From positions 36,102-100,101 of the forward strand of contig NZ_JAJGWT010000011.1 of NCBI RefSeq assembly GCF_021390715.1: 64,000 nt of DNA, given 5' to 3'. This document shows positions 9,068 through 16,075 of this stretch, one piece after another (positions within the stretch are counted from its first letter, which is position 1; every line of letters starts with the position of its first letter). The notes below the pieces were generated by a model, which had not been told where the DNA came from, made no database searches, and saw only the letters and a list, made by a program, of their open reading frames with translations. This stretch comes from Tenacibaculum piscium (GTDB lineage Bacteria; Bacteroidota; Bacteroidia; Flavobacteriales; Flavobacteriaceae). The translations under genes and the position numbers were made by a program.

Positions 9068-10384
9068 ATGGAATTAAAAGACAAAATAACCGCCTCATAT
9101 GTTGCCTTTGAGAATGGCGAAGATATTAATTGTGATGTACACGATATTAGAAGTAAAGCACTTCAAAATTTTGAAGAACTAGGATTTCCTACTAAGAAAT
9201 TAGAAGCATGGAAATACACGTCTTTAAATTCAGTGTTAAAACACGATTATAATATTTTTCCAAACTCGGATGGAGCAATTGATTTAGCCGATGTGAAAAA
9301 ATATTTTATCCACGATATTGACACTTATAAAATTGTGTTTATCAACGGAAAATATAGTTCTTTCTTATCAGAAACGACACACGATACTATTGATGTTTGC
9401 TTAATGTCATCAGCATTGACCAAACCGAAATATAAAACTATTATTGAAAATTATTTCAATAAAATAGCCAAACAAGATAATTTAACATCGCTAAATACGG
9501 CATTTGCAAACGAAGGAGCGTATATTTATATTCCTAAAAATGTAGAAGTACAAAAGCCGATACAGATTATTTATTTTACCACGGATAAAAATGATGTTGC
9601 TGTAATGACTCAGCCTCGTAACTTGATTATTGCCGAACAAAATGCGCATGTTCAAATTATTGAGCGTCATCAAAGTTTAACATCGAACCCTGTTTTAACA
9701 AATGCGGTAACAGAAGTTTATGCGGCTAAAGATGCTACGGTTGATATGTATAAAATTCAAAATGATGTAGAAAATGCGTCATTAATTGATAATGTATATA
9801 TCGAACAAAAATCGAACAGTGTTGTTTCTGTGCATACTTTTTCTTTTGGAGGAAATATTACCCGTAATAATTTGAATTTTTATCAAAGAGGAGAACATAT
9901 CGACTCTATTTTAAAAGGAATTACGATTTCTGAAGGAAAACAACATATCGATCATCATACATTGGTGCATCATATTGAACCTAATTGTGAATCTCATCAA
10001 GATTACAAAGGGATTTATGGCGGACGTTCTACAGCAGTTTTCAACGGTAAAGTAATTGTTGATAAAAAGGCTCAAAAAACAAATGCGTATCAGCAAAACA
10101 ACAATGTTTTAATTAGTGATAAAGCAACAATCAACGCAAAACCACAATTAGAAATTTTTGCTGATGATGTGAAATGTTCGCACGGTTGTACGATTGGGCA
10201 ATTAGACGATGAAGCATTATTTTACATGCAACAACGTGGAATTCCTAAGAAAGAAGGAAAAGCATTATTAATGTATGCCTTTGCTAATACGGTTTTAGAA
10301 AGCGTAAAAATACCAGAAGTTAAAAAACGAATAAACGCTATAATTGCAAATAAATTAGGCGTAAATATTGGTTTCGATTTGTAA
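9068..10384 (+). CDS. sufD: Fe-S assembly scaffold subunit SufD (438 aa)
   Basis: SufD is the partner of SufB in the SufBC2D scaffold. An N-terminal helical region includes LGFPTKKLEAWKYTSL, a conserved SufD motif. A right-handed beta-helix core contains NNLNFYQRGEHIDSILKGI and HIDHHTLVHHIEPNCESHQ, and the C terminus has CSHGCTIGQLDDEALFYMQQ with the conserved Cys/His cluster. The gene is the last of the operon. A strong hairpin follows, and sufS and sufE are not adjacent. Confidence 0.96.
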   Translation: MELKDKITASYVAFENGEDINCDVHDIRSKALQNFEELGFPTKKLEAWKYTSLNSVLKHDYNIFPNSDGAIDLADVKKYFIHDIDTYKIVFINGKYSSFLSETTHDTIDVCLMSSALTKPKYKTIIENYFNKIAKQDNLTSLNTAFANEGAYIYIPKNVEVQKPIQIIYFTTDKNDVAVMTQPRNLIIAEQNAHVQIIERHQSLTSNPVLTNAVTEVYAAKDATVDMYKIQNDVENASLIDNVYIEQKSNSVVSVHTFSFGGNITRNNLNFYQRGEHIDSILKGITISEGKQHIDHHTLVHHIEPNCESHQDYKGIYGGRSTAVFNGKVIVDKKAQKTNAYQQNNNVLISDKATINAKPQLEIFADDVKCSHGCTIGQLDDEALFYMQQRGIPKKEGKALLMYAFANTVLESVKIPEVKKRINAIIANKLGVNIGFDL

Positions 10385-10397
10385 AAAAATCATATTT

Positions 10398-10437
10398 AAA
10401 AACACACCATTTTTTTATAAAAGAATGGTGTGTTTTT
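10398..10437. terminator. Bidirectional terminator between sufD and the convergent lipoprotein gene
   Basis: The arms AAAAACACACCATT and AATGGTGTGTTTTT enclose a T/A-rich loop. The hairpin lies 14 bases past sufD and 20 bases from the stop of the convergent gene at 10458. A- and T-runs on both sides allow it to work in both directions. Confidence 0.85.
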
Positions 10438-10457
10438 AATACATAAAATTTCAAAAT

Positions 10458-11165
10458 TTAGTCCCAAAGATAATCCTCTACACTAGCTTTAGGATGAATA
10501 TCTTTATCGTAAACAGTTAAACGCCCAGCATTTTCGCCTTTTTTATATATATCAACAACAAACCTCTTGTTGCCTTGATAAATAACAAAAAAAAACTTCT
10601 TTTTTGAATATCTCCAATTCATTTTCTGAGATTCTTTTATACCATCATAAAGGATAAAATCAACATCATCATCAATCCTAAAAATACCACTTAAAGGTTT
10701 ACTTACTATACTACCTTCTTTATTCAAATTTTGATATGTAAATTCATAACCTAAATAAGTTTTATCTATAATTGTAAACTGATTGATTTGATTATTTGAG
10801 GAGTTTTCCCAGCTATGAACCTCTTTATCATAAATATATTCATAGATAGAAGATGTTACTGTTGTTTTTTCAGGTATTAAAATTAAATCTGCGTATTTAT
10901 GAATATCTTCTTTATATTTAGAAAATAATTCAGTTACACGTTTTGTTTTCTCTTCATTAAGCCCAGGAAATTTACTAGGAATTTCAAAACTTTTTATATC
11001 CGTATATATACTATCAATATGTAATCTTAATGCTTTATAATCTTGATTCGGTGTATCATCTTCTGGTATATTTATTTTTTTTGACGTAGGATCTTCATTA
11101 CTACTACAAGACATTATTGTAATAAATAACAGTAATAAGCTTAAAATCTTAACTGTTTTTTTCAT
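10458..11165 (-). CDS. Lipoprotein of unknown function (235 aa)
   Basis: The lipoprotein signal (KKTVKILSLLLLFITIMSCSS) has the lipidated Cys near residue 20. The mature part has a helical stretch with PSKFPGLNEEKTKRVTELF, then a beta-rich C-terminal half (TIIDKTYLGYEFTYQNLN, DDVDFILYDGIKESQKMNW, KRFVVDIYKKGENAGRL). No family is recognised. It is the last gene of a minus-strand set of four or five secreted-protein genes, beginning 11 bases after the stop of the preceding gene, which suggests co-transcription. Confidence 0.7.
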   Translation of the reverse strand: MKKTVKILSLLLLFITIMSCSSNEDPTSKKINIPEDDTPNQDYKALRLHIDSIYTDIKSFEIPSKFPGLNEEKTKRVTELFSKYKEDIHKYADLILIPEKTTVTSSIYEYIYDKEVHSWENSSNNQINQFTIIDKTYLGYEFTYQNLNKEGSIVSKPLSGIFRIDDDVDFILYDGIKESQKMNWRYSKKKFFFVIYQGNKRFVVDIYKKGENAGRLTVYDKDIHPKASVEDYLWD

Positions 11166-11176
11166 AATTGTATGCT

Positions 11177-11785
11177 TTAAGGTTTAACTATTTTATAGTT
11201 ATTTATATTTATACTAAAAGGAGTTTTATCTATATTAATTACTTCTGAACCGTATTGATGTTTTCCTTTAGTTGTTAAAATGCTGGTTTTCATTACAAAA
11301 CCAAGTTCTTTATAATATGAAATTTTCGAAATATTTTTTGTTGCACCAGGCATTTTAGAAGCAAAATCAAACATTACAGAAGAATCTATATTAACTTGTT
11401 TTGTATGCCATAGGGTAATTATCATATCATGATCCTTAATTTGAGTACCTTTACATGCATATCCCATAATTATTTTCGTACCACTTAATTTCGTTATGAT
11501 TGGTTTCGAAAATTTCTCATCACTATTAGTAACTCCTTCAAAAGCTTTAAGCATATTTAAAGACACAACCTGTGCTTTTTTTTTTCTTTTATTAATTGTA
11601 ATCATAGCGTTGCTTTGAACATCTATTATCAATTTATCTTTTTTCGTTTCGGATAAAAAAGCATTATCTCCTAATGATTGTTTTACAGGTTCAGAAGGCA
11701 TATTCTTACCAAATTGCTTTACCGTTATCGTATTATTAAACGTATATTTTTCTTTGATAGGAACATCTTCCTTCATCATTTTCAT
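11177..11785 (-). pseudogene. C-terminal part of a frameshifted DUF4412-like secreted protein (202 aa piece)
   Basis: This frame begins at an internal-looking ATG (in KMMKEDVPIKEKYTF) and has no signal peptide. Its reading frame stays open upstream of that ATG as far as about 11875, giving the plausible sequence TNNIESSQTPKGFGNIQGIM. This places it one base out of frame with the signal-peptide piece at 11782-12063. The body (TVKQFGKNMPSEPVKQSL, IIMGYACKGTQIKDHDMIIT, FASKMPGATKNISKISYY) resembles periplasmic DUF4412-type proteins. The intact gene would therefore run 12063 to 11177 as one secreted protein of about 295 residues. The break lies in an A-rich run near 11862-11874. It may be a real mutation, phase variation or a sequencing error. 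Confidence 0.6.
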
Positions 11786-12063
11786 AATACCTTGAATATT
11801 CCCAAAACCTTTTGGTGTTTGGGAACTTTCAATATTATTGGTATTTTTAGTTTGTCGCTTATTTTTTTCTTTTTAATTTTGCCATCTACTGTATTTTCGG
11901 CAGTATCAAATGTTTTATCTATCTTTTTATTTACCCGTTTTTCTGCTCGGTTATCTGCTTCTCGCTCAATTTTTTGTTCCGCTTTTTTTATTAATTTTTT
12001 CCAAAATTGTGCATCTGCTTTAGAATAGTTAAATAAAAAAAATAGTACAAGTATGAATTTCAT
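11782..12063 (-). pseudogene. N-terminal part of the frameshifted secreted protein
   Basis: I chose the ATG at 12063 because GGGAAAAGCAATG gives a purine-rich ribosome-binding site, and because it yields a clean signal peptide (MKFILVLFFLFNYSKADAQ). After cleavage comes FWKKLIKKAEQKIEREAD and RRVNKKIDKTFDTAENTVDGK style sequence (here ending EKRVNKKIDKTFDTAENT). It closely parallels residues 30-70 of the OmpA-like protein at 3202-4497. The frame ends 12 residues after a basic run, with an unrelated-looking tail (KHQKVLGIFKVL), as expected after a frameshift. The downstream half of the gene continues in another frame at 11785. Confidence 0.6.
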
Positions 12064-12086
12064 TGCTTTTCCCATCTTTATCAATT

Positions 12087-12659
12087 TTAAATAGCTTGTT
12101 CTTTTGCTATATTAATTTTTCCTGAAATAGGAATTTCAGTTTCATTTACATCTATAAACGTTCCTGAAAACTCAAAAATAATGGCTGTTTTTCCTGCCCC
12201 TACTTGATGTGTCGTTAAGTTAAAAATACCATAAGGTTTCTCTTTTTTTATGGTAATTGTTCCTGTTTTAGAAAAATACATTTTATTATTTAACGTAATA
12301 ATTATTGTTGAATACTCCTCTTGATTACTTTCTAAAGATTTTAATTGCTCATCTATTTTAAGAATAACAGCATTAAAACGTATTTGTTCATTTTCTATAA
12401 AAGCAGAAGTTGTATTGATCGCTTTTTTAGTTTCTTCATCGATACCTTTTACAACAATCGCACTCGCATTTGATATTGCTTTATTTTCATAAGTAACACC
12501 GTTTATTTTTAATTCATAAAATGAGTTTCCATCAGATACTGGGTCTATTAAATCATCTTCTTGATTGTTTTCAGAACATGATATTAGTAAAGTAATCGCT
12601 ATTATAAGACCTATAAATTTAGAGATATATTTTATTGTTTTCATTATTATTGTTTTCAT
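12087..12659 (-). CDS. Lipoprotein of unknown function (190 aa)
   Basis: The lipoprotein signal ends in LIIAITLLISCSENNQ, with the lipidated Cys near residue 28 from the first ATG or 23 from the second ATG at 12644. The two ATGs lie in a short direct repeat (ATGAAAACAATA twice), so either could be used. The mature part starts with an acidic linker, then a beta-rich domain (YELKINGVTYENKAI, IFEFSGTFIDVNETEIPISGKI). No known family is recognised. It is co-directional and tightly spaced with the frameshifted gene downstream and the barrel gene upstream. Confidence 0.7.
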   Translation of the reverse strand: MKTIIMKTIKYISKFIGLIIAITLLISCSENNQEDDLIDPVSDGNSFYELKINGVTYENKAISNASAIVVKGIDEETKKAINTTSAFIENEQIRFNAVILKIDEQLKSLESNQEEYSTIIITLNNKMYFSKTGTITIKKEKPYGIFNLTTHQVGAGKTAIIFEFSGTFIDVNETEIPISGKINIAKEQAI

Positions 12660-12688
12660 TATTGTTGTTTTAAAAAAATTATAAATAC

Positions 12689-13168
12689 TTATAGATTATA
12701 CATTACGCCAGCACAAAAAACTACTTGATTACCTGTATTTAACATCAATTTTATTTCAGAAAAAGCGGTTAGTTTTTCAGATAATAGGTAGTTCATTCCT
12801 CCACCTAAGTTTAATCCAAAGCTATTAGAAGAAGCTGAATACGATGTAATGTATGATGAAGATACGCTTGTATAAAACACATTGATACCAGCCAAAGGAT
12901 ACAAGCTAAATTTATCTTGTATCTCAAAGAAATAATGTGCGTCTGCGTTAAAGCTCATTGTTGTAATTGATACGTTTGGCACACTTTCAGAAAAAAAGTA
13001 ATTAATACTTGGCGAAATTTTAAATTCTTCAGATAAACCAAACGAAGCCTTAGCTCCAATTCCTAAATCTGATTCTGATCCATAAACTAAATTTGCTCCT
13101 ATTTTTGTTTGACTAAAAGTTACTATCGTTACCAATAATGCTAAAATTGTGAATACATTTTTTTTCAT
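12689..13168 (-). CDS. Outer-membrane beta-barrel protein (159 aa)
   Basis: The ATG at 13168 is preferred over an in-frame TTG at 13201, since it starts directly with a signal peptide (MKKNVFTILALLVTIVTFSQ). The mature protein alternates aromatic and polar residues in strand-length blocks (GIGAKASFGLSEEFKISP, INYFFSESVPNVSI, MSFNADAHYFFEI, SFGLNLGGGMNYLLSEKL, FSEIKLMLNTGNQVVF). This is typical of small 8-stranded outer-membrane barrels of Bacteroidetes. It is the promoter-proximal gene of its set. It faces the divergent LytTR regulator across a 249-base gap with repeated LytTR-like sites. Confidence 0.78.
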   Translation of the reverse strand: MKKNVFTILALLVTIVTFSQTKIGANLVYGSESDLGIGAKASFGLSEEFKISPSINYFFSESVPNVSITTMSFNADAHYFFEIQDKFSLYPLAGINVFYTSVSSSYITSYSASSNSFGLNLGGGMNYLLSEKLTAFSEIKLMLNTGNQVVFCAGVMYNL

Positions 13169-13238
13169 TTCTATAAAAATTAAATTATTAATACAGTACA
13201 AACCTGCGTTAATAAAACAATCTTTAAAACTCCTATTT

Positions 13239-13344
13239 TATAGTTCGTAAGTTTATCTTTATAGTTTGTTTAATAAACCTTATAGAATCACTTTTTTAAA
13301 GTAAAATACAAACCATAAACTATTTTATACTAGTTATAGTTTTA
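13239..13344. promoter_or_regulatory. Cluster of LytTR-like repeats between divergent genes
   Basis: TATAGTTCGT at 13239-13248 and TATAGTTTGT at 13260-13269 are direct repeats exactly 21 bases apart, two helical turns. TATGGTTTGT occurs on the minus strand at 13308-13317, and TATAGTTTTA on the plus strand at 13335-13344. LytTR domains bind pairs of short direct repeats spaced by about two turns. The cluster lies between the barrel gene and the LytTR regulator, so control of both directions is plausible. This is inference. Confidence 0.5.
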
Positions 13345-13417
13345 ATTGGTCATATTATAATTTCAGTTATATATCTAGAAAAAATAATTAATAAATTAGC
13401 TTAAAATTTAATGTAAA

Positions 13418-14152
13418 ATGATTCGAGTAATTATTGTAGATGATGAATTAAAATCTATCGAAAATTTAATTTGGGAATTAGGAAGTTTTAAAGACGATAT
13501 TATAGTTACACAAACATTTACAGAACCCAAAGAGGCTATTTCCTTTTTAAAAACCAATAGTATTGATGCTATTTTTTTAGATATAGAAATGCCTTCAATG
13601 AATGGATTTACCTTTTTAGATAAAGTAAAAAGCAATGATTTTGCTATTATTTTCACTACCGCCTATGGAGAACATGCTTTAAAAGCGATTAGAAAAGGAG
13701 CATATGATTATTTACTAAAACCTATTAGTAACTCACAGTTAAAGGAAGCCATAGAGCGTATTAAACAACGTAAATCATCTGCCATAAATATTGATGCTTT
13801 TGAAGATTTTTTATTAGATTATAATAATAATCAAACTAAAAAAAAAATAGCGGTGCATACTGATGGCTGTTTAACTTTTATTGAAGTACAGAAAATTATT
13901 TATGCCGAAGCTGATGGTAGTTATACTCGTTTAACCATTGAAAATCAAAAAGATATCTTTTTAAGTAAAAATTTAAAAGACGTAACAAGTATGTTAGATA
14001 CTAAGCTTTTTTATCGTACTCACAATTCATATGTCGTAAATCTTCAAAAAATTAAAAAATTTTTTAAAACAGAAGCTTATTTGATTATGGACAATGATAA
14101 AAAAATACCTGTTGCTCGTCATAAAAAAAACGAGCTTTTAAATCATTTTTAA
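13418..14152 (+). CDS. LytTR-family response regulator (244 aa)
   Basis: A receiver domain covers residues about 1-120, with acidic pocket D8/D9, phospho-acceptor D55 in AIFLDIEMPSMNG, the conserved Thr in FTTAYGEHAL and Lys in YLLKPI. A LytTR DNA-binding domain follows at about 140-244 (IIYAEADGSYTRLTIEN, then FYRTHNSYVVNLQKIKKF). It is the partner of the TPR histidine kinase encoded 15 bases downstream. The likely targets are the secreted-protein genes transcribed in the opposite direction, supported by the repeated TATAGTTYGT sites in the shared upstream region. Confidence 0.93.
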   Translation: MIRVIIVDDELKSIENLIWELGSFKDDIIVTQTFTEPKEAISFLKTNSIDAIFLDIEMPSMNGFTFLDKVKSNDFAIIFTTAYGEHALKAIRKGAYDYLLKPISNSQLKEAIERIKQRKSSAINIDAFEDFLLDYNNNQTKKKIAVHTDGCLTFIEVQKIIYAEADGSYTRLTIENQKDIFLSKNLKDVTSMLDTKLFYRTHNSYVVNLQKIKKFFKTEAYLIMDNDKKIPVARHKKNELLNHF

Positions 14153-14167
14153 AATCAGAAAAAAATT

Positions 14168-16066
14168 ATGCAATTTTTCAAACTTTACGTAATCTTAAGT
14201 TGTTTTTTTTATACGCTAACCATTCAAAGTCAAAAATTTTTAGATAATATAGATTACAATAAAACTTACACTTATAAAGAAATTAATCACTTATTAAAAA
14301 AACATAGCAAAGATACGATAAAGCAAAAAGAGCTTTTAAAAATTTTTACTAAAAATAATTTTGCATTCGGTCAAATATATGAGTTAATTCACCTAGGAAA
14401 CAATTACCGTAAGTATTCTTTATTTGAAAAAGCAGTTACCACGCACAAACGAGCCTTAGCGATAGCAAAAACTAAAAAAAGCGATGAATTTATTATTTTT
14501 TGCTTAAATATGATTGGAGTGGATTACCGAAAAATGGATGCCCATAAAACAGCTATTGATTATAATAAAGAAGCGTTAGAAATTGCCGAAGCAATTAAAA
14601 ACCCTTCGTATGGAATACTCAGAAGTATTGAGGTTTCCTACAACTCTATTGGGAATATTTATTATTACTTAGAACAATATCCTTTAGCTCTTAAAAATTA
14701 TCAAGCTGCTTTAAGTTGTGCTAAAAAGTCTAAAAATAAGTGGTCACAATCTATCAATTATGAAAATATAGCAAAAGTTAAAGTTGCACAAGAAAAAATA
14801 AAACAAGCAGAAGAATATGTTCTTAAAGCATTAGAAATTGATACCAAAATAAACAATCATTTCGGGCGAATGATTTGTTATAACAGCTTAGCTAATATTA
14901 ATATCAAAGCAAAAAAGTATAAAAAAGCAAAAAGTTACTTAGACCAAGCGAGACCGATTGCTTTATCTGTAAAAAATAAATTTTATATAGCGAGTACTAA
15001 AGCTAATTTTGGACACTTATTTCTAAAAACAAAGCAATATAAATTAGCTGATAACTATTTAAATGAAAGTTTAAAAATAGCCCAAAAAGAATCCTTTAAA
15101 ACATTATTAGTTAATATTCATTATTATTTTTTTGAATATTATCAAGATATAAATCAACATAAAAAAGCATTAAATCATTATAAGAAACATGTAGAAATAA
15201 AACAGCAATTTAATGCCAATAAAAAAGCACAATATGTTAACGACTTGATACTTAAATATGAAACTAATAAAAAGAAAAATCGAATTACCAAATTAGAAGC
15301 TACCCAAGAAATAAATGAGCTGAATCATAAAAATGCTATGAATTTATGGATTATAGGAGTCGGAATTATTACATTCATTTTTATAATTATATATTTTATT
15401 ACACGCCAAAAACAACTTCAATCCAAAAAAAAGATTTCAGACCTAGATAGTAAAATATTACGCTCTCAATTAAACCCTCATTTTATTTTTAACGCCTTAA
15501 ATTCGATAAAACATTATATCATCAAAAATGAAAAACACGATGCTATTGATTATCTAAATAAATTTTCTGAATTTACAAGGAGAGTTCTGGAAAAAAGTAT
15601 GGTAAAAAGTATTTCTTTAGAAGATGAACTATACAATTCACAACTATATGTTGAGCTTGAAAATGCTCGTTTTGAAGACGATATTGAATTTAAAATTAAT
15701 ATTTCAGAAAACATCTCTCTTTCAAATATTAAAACTCCACCATTTGTATTACAACCTTTGTTAGAAAATGCTATTTGGCATGGAATCGCTTCTGTCAAAA
15801 ATAAAAAAATGACTATTAATGTAAAGCAATCTAAAGAACACATCTGCATTGCTATTACAGATAATGGCATAGGAAGACAAAAAACTAAAGAATTAAAAAA
15901 AGAACAAAAAAGGTATAAAAATTCAATAGGAATTTCTCTAGTAAATCAAATTTTAGAGAATTTTTATAAAGATAATTACACTCTTTCTTATGAAGATTTA
16001 AAAGACGAATACAACACACCTAGAGGTACTAAAGTTAATGTTAAAATTCCGTCACAAATAGATTAA
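14168..16066 (+). CDS. TPR-containing sensor histidine kinase of the LytS/YpdA type (632 aa)
   Basis: Domain order: a signal-like N terminus (LYVILSCFFYTLTIQSQ); tetratricopeptide repeats from about 60 to 370 (KAVTTHKRALAIAKT, QYPLALKNYQAALSCAKKS, KAKSYLDQARPIALSV); one transmembrane helix at about 392-414; and a His_kinase (PF06580-type) core with phospho-acceptor H438 in LRSQLNPHFIFNALNSIKHY. The ATPase domain follows, with QPLLENAIWHGI near 530 and ITDNGIGRQKTKEL near 562. Periplasmic TPRs sensing a protein partner would fit this topology. It forms a two-component pair with the LytTR regulator upstream. Confidence 0.93.
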   Translation: MQFFKLYVILSCFFYTLTIQSQKFLDNIDYNKTYTYKEINHLLKKHSKDTIKQKELLKIFTKNNFAFGQIYELIHLGNNYRKYSLFEKAVTTHKRALAIAKTKKSDEFIIFCLNMIGVDYRKMDAHKTAIDYNKEALEIAEAIKNPSYGILRSIEVSYNSIGNIYYYLEQYPLALKNYQAALSCAKKSKNKWSQSINYENIAKVKVAQEKIKQAEEYVLKALEIDTKINNHFGRMICYNSLANINIKAKKYKKAKSYLDQARPIALSVKNKFYIASTKANFGHLFLKTKQYKLADNYLNESLKIAQKESFKTLLVNIHYYFFEYYQDINQHKKALNHYKKHVEIKQQFNANKKAQYVNDLILKYETNKKKNRITKLEATQEINELNHKNAMNLWIIGVGIITFIFIIIYFITRQKQLQSKKKISDLDSKILRSQLNPHFIFNALNSIKHYIIKNEKHDAIDYLNKFSEFTRRVLEKSMVKSISLEDELYNSQLYVELENARFEDDIEFKINISENISLSNIKTPPFVLQPLLENAIWHGIASVKNKKMTINVKQSKEHICIAITDNGIGRQKTKELKKEQKRYKNSIGISLVNQILENFYKDNYTLSYEDLKDEYNTPRGTKVNVKIPSQID

Positions 16067-16075
16067 AAGTAAATA

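Noticed and set aside
11862..11874. Canonical programmed -1 frameshift site
   Set aside because: A -1 slip would join the frames, but the heptamer is G-AAA-AAA rather than a standard X-XXY-YYZ site and no clear downstream structure was seen.
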